Source: Artemia franciscana (taxonomy: Eukaryota > Arthropoda > Branchiopoda > Anostraca > Artemiidae). Taken from it: a DNA stretch of 64,000 nucleotides. This document shows positions 33,276-45,075 of this stretch, one piece after another (the first letter of the stretch is position 1; each line of letters opens with the position of its first letter). Both the position numbers and the translations under genes were made by a program. The stretch spans positions 31,502,977 to 31,566,976 of the forward strand of contig NC_088872.1 of assembly GCF_032884065.1 (NCBI RefSeq), given 5' to 3'. The notes under the pieces are model-generated. The model was not told where the DNA came from. It made no database searches and saw only the letters and a program-made list of their open reading frames with translations.

Positions 33276-34127
33276 ATGGCCCCGCATGGCGGAGCCTTTA
33301 GTAGTGCTAGCCCTAGTTCACGGGTTGCACCGGGCTCCGCAGCTCGAATTTCTCCGACAGACTCACCTTCTTCACTTGGACGTTTGCTCAATATACTTCC
33401 TCGTGAACGACGTGCTGAAGAGACTTTGCACAGTTTAGCTCTAAGAAATGAAAGGACAGGAAATGAGTATGTTGAAACGCCGTTACGACGGCCTGTTAAT
33501 GTTAGCGTTAAAAAGGACTTTGTTCGGGGTAGTCAAAGGTCTAGTCGTCAGAAAAAGGCTAGACCTTCAGCAATCACTAAACAACCCAGCGGTTTTATTA
33601 AGAAAACCAACACCCCGGAATCGGACGTTGCCCTTGTGGATGATGCAGAGTGTATCGCTGATAGAACTTCTATCATTTGCCCAGAATGTGGAAAGTGTAG
33701 ATGTGAATCGTGTAGAACTTCTAGATCTTTACCATCCAAATGGATATGTAATAATAAATGTCTATGTTCTGCCGAAACGATAGTAGACTATGTGACTTGT
33801 TTATGCTGTGTGAAAGGATTGTTTTACCATTGTGCTGGAGAAAATGATGGTAATAGTTCATGCGCAGATCGACCTTGCTCTTGTGCTCCGCATCGGAAGT
33901 GTGAACGATGGACTTGTATGGCAGCCTTAGCTGTGCCACTGCCTTGTCTACTGTGTTACTGGCCATTGCAAGGTATTGTAAGGCTTGTTGAAATGTGTTA
34001 TCAGAAATGTGCTACCGACGGCTGTCGCTGTAGTGGGGATGGGAAATTGCCGCGTCCACCGCTCCTTGAACCACTGCCAGCTTCCCCGCCCCTTCCTGAA
34101 CGACACCCGCCGGATAGGAGAAAATGA
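33276..34127 (+). CDS. spry: Sprouty, inhibitor of receptor tyrosine kinase/Ras-MAPK signalling
   Basis: A 283-residue protein encoded in one exon. I chose ATG 33276 because an in-frame TGA lies 15 nt upstream. The C-terminal half (C135-C252) is a complete Sprouty domain with the diagnostic cysteine clusters: CPECGKCRCESC, W156-I-C-N, CLCSAE, DYVTCLCCVKGLFYHC, CADRPCSC, a CLLCYWPLQG block, and a final GCRC. This domain is known to direct membrane association and Raf binding. N63-E-Y-V-E matches the conserved tyrosine motif that, when phosphorylated, binds the Cbl TKB domain. The tail has P271-P-L-P-E-R276, a PxxPxR SH3 ligand like that of vertebrate Sprouty2. Length is close to vertebrate Sproutys (about 300) and well below Drosophila Sprouty. 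Sprouty acts in the cytoplasm and at the plasma membrane as a feedback antagonist of FGF/EGF receptor signalling. No frame lesion; functional in all likelihood. Confidence 0.97.
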   Translation: MAPHGGAFSSASPSSRVAPGSAARISPTDSPSSLGRLLNILPRERRAEETLHSLALRNERTGNEYVETPLRRPVNVSVKKDFVRGSQRSSRQKKARPSAITKQPSGFIKKTNTPESDVALVDDAECIADRTSIICPECGKCRCESCRTSRSLPSKWICNNKCLCSAETIVDYVTCLCCVKGLFYHCAGENDGNSSCADRPCSCAPHRKCERWTCMAALAVPLPCLLCYWPLQGIVRLVEMCYQKCATDGCRCSGDGKLPRPPLLEPLPASPPLPERHPPDRRK

Positions 34128-34772
34128 TTTTGGCTAGGAGATCTATTACCATTACAATTATATCATATTTTTTTCTGTCTTTAACGGAGTAAGCAGTAAG
34201 AGAAGTCCTTGTTTTGAAGTATGATCAAGTAGTGCATTTGTCGAGTGTCAGCATGATAGAAGTTTTGGAATTGCAGTTTACTCACTGTTCCTAGTCATAA
34301 TACTCGTTATTCAGTCGGGGACCGTTGATTTCTCCCCTATGAGAGACAATATTCTTTTGCTTCTACATCTTTGTTCCCGCTACTAGAGTCCTCTCGGGAC
34401 ATGTATTTTTTTTTCTCAATCTTATGAAGTACTACAGCATTCCATTCCTCGGCGCGATTTTTAGATAGAATCAGTTTTATTTATTGTGTTGTATCTCAGG
34501 GAGTAGATCGGACAATAAAAACGCTTCCTTTCTTGGTAAATGGACATTGTCAATGCGAAAATTGGATATGGGACCCAATTCCATCCTGTTTTTGCCATAC
34601 CTCGCAGAATTTGATTAAGTTTGCAAGCCAATATTTCATTTTAATTATAAGCTTATAATCACTCATTTGAAACGCTGTTTTAATGTGTTTTCAATTCGTT
34701 TTCAATTTTTAATTGTCTTTCTAAAAGAAAGTGAGAAAGCTAGTAATTTTGTTTTGTTTTTTTATCGCGTCG

Positions 34773-34780
34773 CTGTGATA
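34773..34780 (+). promoter_or_regulatory. spry: K-box-like motif (CTGTGATA)
   Basis: Exact match to the insect K-box, the seed site of the miR-2/miR-13 family, in the candidate spry 3' UTR. The same 8-mer also occurs at 32736-32743 upstream of the exon, so chance is possible. Confidence 0.35.
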
Positions 34781-35017
34781 TAGATATACTATATATGATT
34801 ATGATATAAATCAGATGATAATATATATTATTCATAATGATCAGGCTTTTGGGCGACAATTAAGATATTGTTAATAATGTCTCTATGACATTATGCGCAA
34901 TCCCGTAATTATTTAGTTTTTTTTTTTTTTTTTCATTGTGAGATTGCTTTATGAAACTTTTCAGAATTTTGAGAGTTACGGTCCCAGAGATTGTTGTTTT
35001 TTTTTTTTTTTTGTCTG

Positions 35018-35025
35018 TGTATATA
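35018..35025 (+). promoter_or_regulatory. spry: Pumilio-type element TGTATATA
   Basis: Matches UGUANAUA, the Pumilio binding consensus. A second match, TGTACATA, is at 35224-35231, and a third, TGTATATA, at 35929-35936. Confidence 0.35.
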
Positions 35026-35223
35026 GGCTACTATTGCATGTTTAAAAGATATTTAATTATGATTTTCAATCAATTCTAGTCGTCAATGATATGCTCTGCA
35101 TATTGTTGACAAAATAACGGATCTACTGCTCAATTTTGTAAAATGAACCGACAATCACTTATAAGCAAAATTCAAGCAGTTGCCGTTACATGTGAAATTA
35201 TTTGTGTAATTAATCATACAACC

Positions 35224-35231
35224 TGTACATA
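35224..35231 (+). promoter_or_regulatory. spry: Pumilio-type element TGTACATA
   Basis: Second UGUANAUA match downstream of spry, inside the UTR if the 35578 poly(A) signal is used. Confidence 0.35.
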
Positions 35232-35583
35232 ATCGTGTAAAATATAACAAGTGATTTACATCTTAATTCCTTTTTATTTTAACGTCTCAAGTTTAGGAGA
35301 ATCGCTTTCGCTTACCAATAAGTGAATTCACATTAAGAAGAGTGGGGGCGAATGCATCAACAGTGAATTTTAAGAAAACATGAGGGATGTTCTGGAAATA
35401 GTGGTTTTCTAGAAAGAGGCCTAGGGGTGGGGGAATCAACTCATACATTTGTGGCTATTTTCACAATTTATGAACTTCAGTTTAGAAGAATAATCAATGC
35501 ATTGTCTTTTTCAAGCTCATACCTCCCTAGTTCTGCTCAGAGCATTCCCTATGTTTATTTACCTACCTTTTTTTGAAAATAAA

Positions 35584-37390
35584 AGAATTATTATACCTAT
35601 AAGCGCCAAATGCCCCACCCCTTCTAGGAATTGGAGGAGCTCTGGGTTCCACTACAGTGATTAAAGCGCATGCGTAGGAGTTTATTTGGGGGGGGGGTGT
35701 AAAGAAAAGTTGGAAAAAAAACCTTTAACGGTCATTTTCTGAAATGTCTGGAAATTACAGACGAAGCTGTTCAGCTGTTCAACTATAAGGCTGTTGAATC
35801 CAATATCGAAATACTTTAATTCCTATATACTAAGTATCTGGCACTCATTTGACCAATTTCTTGCTTACAATGAGATTCAAGGTGAATTTTTTAAATTTTT
35901 TGATCTCCTGTTAAATAAATTTACCCATTGTATATACTTTTTCCGCCTAAGCGATATGATGTTTTTAACTGTGAACATCTTATCTGCCTCTAAAAAAAAG
36001 ACTTTGGGATTGATGTGTTTTAGTCTTACAGTAGTTCTTTCATTTTTTTTATGATATCTCTTCTGGTGTTAGTAGATGCAACCCAACTTTGAATCGATGA
36101 ACTTATAGTATTATGGGATGTGATGTCTCTGAATAGGTTGATTTTTTTAATTTCTTGATAAGCCTGTTACGACATTCTGTTGTAACCTATGATAAACGTC
36201 AATTCATTTCTTTGTGGTTTCAGTGAAAAAGTCTCTGCTCTATTGATTGATAATTATTCACAAAACTCGATTCGAAAAAAATGACAACTTATTTTCTTCA
36301 TTGAAACAAGAAAATTGCATCTTATGCCAAGCTGATAAGTTTTTCCTTTTGTGTAAACATTATGGACTTTTCTTTTTATCTTCTCATTAATGAAAGCGGT
36401 TAGAAACAAAGCACAGCTTAGATTCTATGAATGAACAACGTTTTATAATATGACTACTTTATCAGTTTCTGTTGTAATTATTGTGAATATACATACTAGC
36501 TACAAGAAAAGGGTTTATCAGCCAAGAGAGAACAATGTTTGGGCTTGCAACATATACCATGAAATATATTACAGATTTTTGAAGTGTTTTATGTCATTTT
36601 TAGAAGATTAATTAAAAAAATAACTTACCGAAAAAGAAGTTTTTCAAAGAAAATTATTTCCTATAATAATTCAAGCTCAAAACGAGCAGATATTACTATT
36701 AAAGAATAAATGAAACGCCAGACCAACATAAATTAAATAAATAATCATAGCAGCTACTGTCCCCTTCCCTAACTGTGCAAGTCTAAAGTTTACTGCGTTA
36801 TTGGTCCTTTACCGAAAACTATATGTGTTTTTTAACAGTCTAAAGAGTATATGTCTATAAAAGTCTTGAAAAGAACTAATAAACTGAATATTTGATATAT
36901 AATGATATTTATTTCTGAAAGCTCATCAGTTCAAAAGTTTATTTCCTGTAATTTGTATTCTTATTTTCATTGTTGTAAAAAGTAGGCAAAAAAATATTCG
37001 TAATATAATTTGTTTTCAGTAAAGGACCAATGACGCAGTAAGCTTTAGACTTCTACATTTAGGGATGGGAACAGCAGCCAAACTCTTGTTTATCGTTTTC
37101 GTAGATTTTTTTTTTGTAAGTTTGTTTCTGTTCGTTTTTGATTGCCAAAGTTTCAAGTTTTCAACGTTCCTCATTTAAATCAACTTTTTTTTTCAACATG
37201 AAAGTTTCATCAAAGTATCAAACTAGTAGCAAAGTATCAAAGTACAAAAAAGTAACAATAAGAAACTTGAATAACTTACAGCCCTTGCCATGTAAATCGA
37301 AGTTGTCCCTTAAGTCAGTAAATGAAGTAGTACAAAATTAATAATAAGCAACTTGCAGAACTTACAGCCCTTGTCTTTTAATCACCTTTA
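35584..37390. other. No gene recognised
   Basis: AT-rich flank of spry. 37018-37040 carries a short match to the repeat at 5877-5990. Around 37275-37375 the phrase aacttacagcccttg occurs twice, probably debris of family R2. Confidence 0.4.
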
Positions 37391-38090
37391 ACTCTTAAAA
37401 AGGGAACAATAACTTTCAATTTCCAATCAAATTACCCCCCTCCCTCCAAAGTTAAGACGACCATCTCTTTCACAGAAACGTTATATTTCAACAACCTTCA
37501 TCTTGCCCTTGTTGTAACAGTCCTTATTCCGGGGCTGTTAGGTATTTGTCAACCCCTAAGTTATAGCTATTTGACTTTTGGACTATTTTGAACAAAACGG
37601 CTATTTAAATATTTGGATCAGATGCTTTTGGGGAAAAAGGATGTGAGGGGGGGGGCTGTTTACCCTCCGATCACTTTCGACTTAAAAATGCCACTAGAAC
37701 TTTTGATTTCCAATCGAATGAGCCCCCTCCAAAGTTTATACGATCAACCCTTCCATTAAAACCTTGTGTATGTTAAAAATGTGAAACAAGTATAACTTAT
37801 AGCCGTTGCCTCTTGGGCTAGGGGCTATCAAAATTGATACCATAGTTATTTGACATTTGGATTATTTTGAAAAAAGGCTATCTCAAAATCTTGATCGAAT
37901 GCATTTGGGGAAAAGAGTGTGTGTGGCTAGTTGCTCTCTGATCACTTTTCACTCTTAAAAAGGGCACTATTAACTCTGATGTCCAGTCAAATGAGCCCCC
38001 TCCGAAGTTTATACGACCACCCCTTCCACATGAAGTGCCTCTGAAAAAAAAAAAAATGAAACAATGAAGCCTTATAGCCTTTACTATAGG
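37391..38090 (+). repeat. Dispersed repeat family R2, tandem arrangement
   Basis: Two full units of about 270-290 bp and part of a third begin at 37391, 37681 and 37951, each with (ctc)ttaaaaa(g/t)g. They share ccaatcgaatgagccccctcc, tttatacgacca, gccgttgcctcttgg, gactattttgaac and a ctccgatcactttcga end. Single inverted fragments occur at 14085-14260 and 24360-24480. Confidence 0.75.
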
Positions 38091-40006
38091 TAACACAATA
38101 GCATTGTCTGTAATTTAATGTTTATTATTAAGTCTGAGTATTGAAAACCAAGTGCTATGTGCTGGCACCAGATTACGGTCATGGAAGGTGACGAGGCAGT
38201 GAGTTCAATCAGATTGAAGAGGTTGGGGTCATGGTTTGCTGGGGGTTGAAAAAAGGGAAACCGTTGTAAATATACCTGATGGTAAGCTGGAAAATTTCGG
38301 AAGCACTATAGAACTGTTGATATGGTCATGCTCGAAAAAAAAGGCATATCCAACTTCTAAAATAGATGATTTTCTTCCCAATAGCCATTTAACGAGTCTT
38401 CATCCACTGGAGGATACGCTAGCCGATCAGGCTTATTTATGCTTCATAAAATATCCGGGCATACCTTTACCATAGAGAAGCATTTCATAACTTTTTGCTA
38501 GAAGATAAAATCTGAAAATTTATATGAAAACTAAATTTCATATTGAAGCTAAATTTGGCACATATGTAGGAACTTGTTTCAAAGGAAATCGTATTGCGTA
38601 ACAGAAAAAAAGGACAAGTTATATGAAAAATGCGGAACTTCTGCTACAAATCTTAGAATTTTAGTTTTTTTTGTGGCATAAGATCTCTCCCCCTTCAAAC
38701 GTTTGCCTCAGGCTAACAGTAATATTTTACACGTGTTTCTTAATTCAGTCAAAATACAGCTATGTCTTTGAAAGTCAGGCACCTACGCCGAAAATTATTT
38801 CGGAGGGAGGCCAAAATCTAGTGGGTAGGGGTAGATGGAAAAAAAGCAACAAATAAGTGAGTCTCAGTCCCTTGCAGTTCCTTTATTTTTTGTTGTTTTT
38901 TAATAGAAAGTGCTATAGTAAAAATTATCAAAATATGGAGGTTTACGGGGGGGGGGGGGTTGACCCAAAGATATTCCGTCTAAAATTTCTACTTTTAACA
39001 GGGAATAGGTACCCGGATGTACACCTACACGTTGTATTAAAAAAAAATACTTGCTAATTTTTCTCAAGTTTTTTACCTGTAAAAAAAAAAAAAAAAAAAA
39101 AAAGTGCAGTTCTACTGGTCTCGGTAGTTGTACCATTGCTCGGTAGTATACAAGAAAAAGTTCGTGCGCAACTGCAACAGACTTTATGCACACTCTTATT
39201 TAAAAAGAAGATTTTTGCATTTGTTACAAAATCAAAATGAGAAACCGCCTTTCAAAGTCGAAAATACGTTGCAATGAAAAAAATTAATCAAGGTAAAGTA
39301 TTACTCTATAAGTCATTCAGGAGCGTAATCCGTTTTTTGTTATTTGATATTTTAGCTAGAAAAAATTAAGCGAATTACAACAGTACTGCAAGCATCTTTG
39401 CCAGACTTGAATTAACACTGAGCCATAATCATCCTTTTTGATTGCTAAATAGACTCTTTGATGATGAGCTCATTCACAATAAAAGGAAATTAATGTACTT
39501 GTTATAATAGCTAACGTAAGTGACATCCTACGTGAAACTGGAAATTGATTTGCGGTTCTTAAAACAAGAGAGAACAGTCCTTAGTTAGACAGAAAGAAGC
39601 GGCCCTTAAAGAAACATAACAAAGCAAAAAAAAAAATATGAACAGAGTTGAACAAATTTTGCCACAAACACGTTACATTAAGGGTGAGGGGGTAGGCCAA
39701 CTTTTCATATTGCGTATTTGAATTAGCACGTGTATGTATGGGTCCGACTGCTGGGGCAGAGGGAATACTGTTAATTTTGAGCCAACGTCTCTCGGAGGAG
39801 GGGGGGGCTTCTTTTGATCAATCACAATGGAAGATTTCCCGTATATCCTTCTCCATGTGTATAGGTTTGTAGAAATGACACAATTACATATTTGACAAGC
39901 ATAATTGAGCCCAATGTATATAACAACTAAAAACAAGCCGGTGACCGATATTACGAATAGAAGGAAAATTCTTTAAAAAAAATATGCCATGATTCAAGAG
40001 ATAAGC
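38091..40006. other. No gene recognised; homopolymers
   Basis: A 79-codon frame at 38236-38475 has no recognisable domain. G run of 12 near 38948 and an A run of about 24 near 39081-39104. Otherwise AT-rich. Confidence 0.4.
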
Positions 40007-40222
40007 TCACGAGCCTTTAATAACTAGCCGAAGCCTTTACACGTAGACTAGGCAGCACACCAAGAAATTTGTAATAGCGTTTTTTTTTGTAGACCGTGCC
40101 GTTCGAGGCAAAGGCAATCACGAGCCTTTAATAACTAGCCGAAGCCTTTACACGTAGACTAGGCAGCACACCAAGAAATTTGTAATAGCGTTTTTTTTTG
40201 TAGACCGTGCCGTTCGAGGCAA
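40007..40222. repeat. Perfect 105-bp tandem duplication
   Basis: 40007-40111 and 40118-40222 are identical by eye, including a nine-T run, separated by aggcaa. The period is 111 bp. The unit starts tcacgagcctttaataact and ends gccgttcgaggcaa. Identity implies very recent duplication or an assembly artefact. Confidence 0.95.
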
Positions 40223-40340
40223 TCTATTAAACAAACTGAAAACAACAATTAGACACAGGACTTAATCGGTAGGGAGATATATATGCATAATGTTCAAGCA
40301 GAATCTAGCGCTGCATTTTAAGCAAGCCTAAGTGGGCTCA

Positions 40341-40476
40341 GTCAGGGCGTCGTTTGGGGGGAAGGGTACTTCCCCAATTATAGGGGGAATTATTATATAG
40401 TCCATGCACTTTGACTCTCCGGATGTATACCCCTATTGCCCCCTCCCCCTTAAAAATCCTGGAGCTACGCCCCTGA
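40341..40476. mobile_element. Short TIR element, ggggcgtag-type ends
   Basis: The left end cagggcgtcgtttggggggaag and the right end cccccttaaaaatcctggagctacgcccctg are inverse to each other, with G/C runs just inside. 136 bp, noncoding, similar in design to M2. Confidence 0.6.
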
Positions 40477-41771
40477 GTTAAGTGTAATTGTCATTTTCCG
40501 TTTATCAATTGAATAGCCTATGTAGTAAATAAAAAAATCCACATCACAGCTTATCATTTAACGTAAAAAACAGAAATTTGCGGGAAGCTTTACAATGACA
40601 GGCGCATATGGAGGGGCTGGAAGGAGGGATTGTACAGTCCTAAAAAGGTGAAATTAGACCCCATAACCCTAAGTTTCTTTAACTTACTAGAAAATTTAAA
40701 ATATTTACATGTAATTCGCCTCTGCAGTTGACCCTGCCTCTTAAAGAAGAAAACCTGTGCGTGTATCAGTCTTGTATTTTGTATCAACCTAAGAGCAATC
40801 ACACATATGTCATAAATAAACTATCACGAATGGCACCCCCCTCCTCCAAAAAAAGAATAAAATGTGAAGAAATCCGCAGATGTTTCAGAACTTGGCTCCT
40901 AAGTTTTATTTATTATTCGACAATCGTAGACTAGTTACTGTTAAAATGCTGGCCATTGACAGGAAATTCTGCTTATAGGTAAAAAAAGAGGAGATGTAAA
41001 TTTGAGTCCATAAAAGGTTTAAAGACGTCAGCAATTTCATTTTAAGGCTTCCGGCCGCACTATCTCTCTTCAAATTGTGAAATAAGCAAATTTCGCAATA
41101 AAGCTGCGTAATGAGAAATAGAATAACCGGACAGAAACTTCGTAACATGACAAGCATTTCATGAACATGTCTATTCGGCCCCTATACTATTAGCATTACT
41201 AACATCGATTCAGTTATTTGCATAGCTAGCTTGAATAGATAGATAGATAAGTGTATTTTAAAGCCAAATATAAGGCCATGAATACAGTAGAATAACATAA
41301 ACAAAAGGCAAAAATAACATAAACTTTGATCAGCGATCGTCATAAAATACTTAAACGAAACACTGCATTAACCTAATACTAGTATTTAATACTTGAAAAA
41401 ACGGTCATTGAAAAGAACATTTAACACTCGGAAAAATACATAAATAAAACATTACATTTACTTTATACCGAGATTTTTTTTTATTTATTTAATATAAGCT
41501 AGCTTAAATATTGTTGCGTAATGCTGGTCTAAAATACCATGATTTGATTAGATTTCAAGGTGCGCGAAATTTTACTGAATTTGCGTCAACGATGTGGCTT
41601 AAGGTAACACAGAAGAACGTGCCCCAGGAAGAGTAAATGTTTTCTAGCGTACTTATATTTTATGGCGCCTGTGTTAAGTTCTTCATCCATTGACGCACTG
41701 TAGAATTGGTTTCTTTGTTTGTTTCTTTCAGCTTAGCGTTATACAAGTGACAGAATAAATGGGAAAAATAT
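40477..41771. other. No gene recognised
   Basis: AT-rich, with a short gata microsatellite near 41236. 41715-41770 (gtttctttcagcttagcg, cagaataaatgggaa) matches 58780-58845 and extends the similarity between two M1 copies. Confidence 0.4.
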
Positions 41772-41950
41772 AATTTGGGCTATATATTTGCACATTAGGG
41801 AAGGGGGGAATAAAGTAGTTGGAAAATGTGAAGTTAGAAAACAATTCTTACTTCATAATATGCAGAATAATTGTACGTAAAACATTTTGCATGCAGACCT
41901 GCTATGCTTTACCCTCACCCCCCTAATGTGCAAGTATATGGTCCAAATTT
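41772..41950. mobile_element. MITE family M1, long form
   Basis: Ends aatttgggctatatatttgcacattaggg and cccctaatgtgcaagtatatggtccaaatt are inverted repeats. The interior (gaagttagaaaacaattctt, aatatgcagaataattgtac, acattttgcatgcag) closely matches 58849-59020. 179 bp. Confidence 0.85.
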
Positions 41951-42210
41951 ATTTATAAAGTATTATATTTTCATCATATTTTGCGATATTTCATTAGCAT
42001 TAGAAAGAGAAACAGGTTCTACTAGATGAAGAACTTAACATAGGCGCTATAACATATAATTTACCTTTTCTAGATTCAGCTGAGTGTTATATGCAAGAAT
42101 AAAAAGACTCGAAATCAATACATATTTGGCATTCAATTGTGTGGCACACAATTTCTATTGTGTGTGGTTTGTGGACAACAAAATCCTTAGAGAGAAAAAA
42201 TATTTCGATT

Positions 42211-42696
42211 GTGTGCATCTAGGATTTTGCGGGGGGGGGATACAAAAAAAAACTTATGTATTATATTGATCACACTCAAGAAGTGAACTAACGTTAATCA
42301 TGATGAAATACACCAAAATATGATGAAAATGTAATACTTTAGTTACAAAATTATGGAAACTACGACGGAGAATTATATAAAGCATTCCACCTAGAATGCA
42401 TTATGTTGAATACCTAACTTAACCAACTATATGCATTAAATATTTAATTAAAATATACTTGTATAGTAGTTTATCTCACTCAGGCTAAGCTAATTGTCTC
42501 CGAGTGCGCACAGAGAAACCGCTATTATAACAGATCAAGAACAACGGTGTTATCGCTATAATGCACAAGTACCACGAAAACTTCTAAAAAAAAACCATCA
42601 AGAATTTGTCTATATTCATTTTTGCTACATTGGGAGTCAAAACAATTTTTGAGGGAGGGGTTCAAACCTAATACCCTTCCCCCGGATACGGCCTTG
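42211..42696. mobile_element. TIR element family M2, long form, copy 2
   Basis: Starts gtgtgcatctaggattttgc plus nine G, and ends ggttcaaacctaatacccttcccccggatacggccttg. The interior is homologous to 15118-15674. No transposase frame. Confidence 0.75.
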
Positions 42697-43829
42697 CGTG
42701 TAACGGGTTTATTTAATTTTTATTTAGTTGGATCCCCCCTTTCAGTTAGCTAGATCTTCCCCCGAAATATACTTTTGGCTATACTTCTTAAGAGATCAAG
42801 TAGAACTGGAGGCTGGAAAGCAGAAGTGTTTACACGCGAAGGACGATACACAGCAGGGGCCCCTAGGTTTAAGATCTACTGTCAAAGTCGCTGAATGTAC
42901 AATTTTGCACCCTCCTCTGGTAAATTACTTCATCTATATCTTTAGTGGTTTAGGATCTACACTGAAAATCGTTTAATGTCTTCCGCTTTCGTCTTTAATT
43001 TTGAAACTATACGCCCATATACCCCCTTCTCCTTCATAAAAATATAGGCTAAGCAAAATCTATGTTATAAAACAAAGAAAAAAACTAGTTTAATTACAAT
43101 GTCTTGTGGGACGATCATGGCAAGTTCAAAGAGTAACGGCATTACTTTGGAGATAAAACGGGTTAGTTCCAGATTACTGTTAGTTAATTATTTGTTACTA
43201 TTTTCATTCCAAGACAAAACATAATAAAACATGGTAAGCAATTTTTATTACTATAAGTGCAGAGTGGGTAACAATGTCAGCCCTATCCATATATTATAAA
43301 CATTTTAAGGTTAAATTAGTTTTTATCTGCCATTTTAGGCAGAAGGCAATAACAAATAATCATGTTCATTAATGATAATTGAGTTCTGCAACACAACCCA
43401 AGAAAAAAGATTACTTGGCCAACATCCGGTTTCTGGACCAGTAAATACACTAGTTCGAACAAAGCCTATTACTTCAGCTTGAATATCTCGTCATTTTTGG
43501 CTATAGTACCTATTTCTGCCTGTAGGAATTTGACCGGATGACACTCCATCAAAGTGAAACCAAATTCCACCATCACCACTCCTCTTCTTATTTTCAGCTT
43601 ATAACCACACAAAGGAATTGTAAAAAAAGGAAAAATATTTTTGGTCGCATGCAGTGATAAGAAGATAGTCAAAATAACTTCGTCAATTTCGCAAGTACAA
43701 CGTGATGCTATATTGTTTGTCAAGAAATGTTTTAACTAGCATTATTTGTTCACTATGATCATCAAAAGATAAACAGGGATTTATCCAAGAATGGGAGTCG
43801 CTTCATTCTACCCCCCATACCCCTACATG
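42697..43829. other. No gene recognised
   Basis: Two short unassigned frames (42728-42976 + and 43469-43723 -) without known domains. The rest is AT-rich. Confidence 0.35.
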
Positions 43830-43990
43830 GGCACTCATAAGGGGGAGCAGGAGTCACAAGCCCCCTCCCCTGGGCTGAACGACGCTGCCTTTTATTTTTG
43901 TTTTGAGATTTCTATTATACAACATTGAAAGTGCTGATTAGACCAGGTAAATCCACCTCTAAAATTAAGCTTTTGGGCGCCCATGTCCCC
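43830..43990 (+). repeat. Dispersed repeat family R4, copy
   Basis: gctgccttttatttttgttttgagatttctattata and aaagtgctgattagaccaggta match 14340-14415 in order and orientation. Confidence 0.65.
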
Positions 43991-44255
43991 TGACTTTCAA
44001 GCTTATAGTATTTCTTAAATGTTTCCTTAAACTTGCCTGTTTTTTTTTTGTTTTTTCAGTTTGGGCTCCCCGAAGTACTCTCCCCCTGGTGCCTGAATTT
44101 ACGTGTTGTTAGGTCGCTTTGTCAAAATGAAAAATCAAAGAGTCTTTTTTTTTTTTAATATAACGTTCGTCTCATATATGCTTCAACATTTTTATCGATG
44201 ATTTTTATGGACAGGTGACATAGGATAGTAAAATTGGATACATAAAGCCAAGTTA

Positions 44256-44545
44256 CTCGTTTGACTGACATTATATCAAACAATAAGCTGTGCAAGAAAT
44301 ATGGTTCGAGCCCACTTTTTTGACTATATTGAAAGGAAGGTCAAGATAGTTAGACCGCATTCTACAGACGAAGGACGACAGATTGCCGAAGATCGTACAT
44401 TTTGGCCAACCATTTAGGGCAAACCGAAAAACAAGCTGTCACCAAATGGGACAGCTGAACAGATTGGGGTGAAGGAGGAGTTTTCCCAGCTGCGTTGGCC
44501 TAAAATAGCTTGGTGCTGCAGTGAGTTGTTAGTAGTTGTAGTATT
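44256..44545 (+). mobile_element. 3' fragment of the RTE-like LINE family
   Basis: Matches 2630-2960 block by block: atttcaaacaataagctgt, gaaatatggttcgagccc, attctacagacgaaggacgac, agattgccgaagatcgt, and a gtgctgcagtg end. Frames are broken by stops. It encoded the C-terminal tail of ORF2. 5' truncation is usual for LINEs. Confidence 0.75.
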
Positions 44546-44874
44546 CACCAAACTAAATAAAAAAATAAATTGCCTTTTTCCACTGAAATTAGGGTTAGAA
44601 CAAAAGAAAAATCAAACTTATCTTAATTTTCATTCGAATGAACAGTTTTATATAAATGTAGAAATGAAACCTAAAACAAGCACAAATTACCACTGACATT
44701 GAAGCCAATCTTAAGACAAAGAGAAATCACCACAAATTAGGGTGACGGGGCTATCTCTATCCCCTCCCCAGAAAGCCAAAAGTGTTTAAAATTTATTATA
44801 ACAAATTTTTATATAACAATATTTTTATATAAAATGTTTATAACAAAAGTTATCCTTTATACTAAGAGGTTACC

Positions 44875-45075
44875 CCCCTCCTCAATAGCTTGCTGTGTAC
44901 GCTAAAGTTTGACTGTTTGTCCTATTTTTTTTAAGAATGGCTCCTTAAACACAAGGGCCGTTTAAAGTGCCAAAACTTTAGCGTGAAGAGCAAGTATTGA
45001 GGAGGAAGGCAACTCCTTCATATACGGAATAATTTCTGTTCGTTTTGAGTTTCAATGTTGCTTCTCACTTTCTGT
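44875..45075. mobile_element. Fold-back element family M3, truncated copy
   Basis: cctcctcaatagcttgctgtgtacgctaaagt at left and actttagcgtgaagagcaagtattgaggagg at right are inverse. The right end then continues with aatttctgttcgttttgagtttcaatgttgcttctcactttc, as in 59159-59457. The outer left arm is missing or too diverged to see. Confidence 0.65.

Larger units (their letters stand above)
34128..35583 (+). other. spry: Candidate 3' untranslated region of spry
   Basis: Possible poly(A) signals AATAAA occur at 34514-34519 and 35578-35583. The stretch shows fewer recognisable transposon fragments than sequence elsewhere in the window, which fits a long UTR. The true end is not visible from sequence; further AATAAA words follow at 35913 and beyond. 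Confidence 0.45.

Noticed and set aside
33448..33966. Frames overlapping Sprouty (33448-33783 plus, 33548-33739 and 33721-33966 minus)
   Set aside because: Shadows of the Sprouty coding sequence in other frames.
41233..41250. gata microsatellite as a regulatory cluster
   Set aside because: Only about three units, with no other regulatory context.
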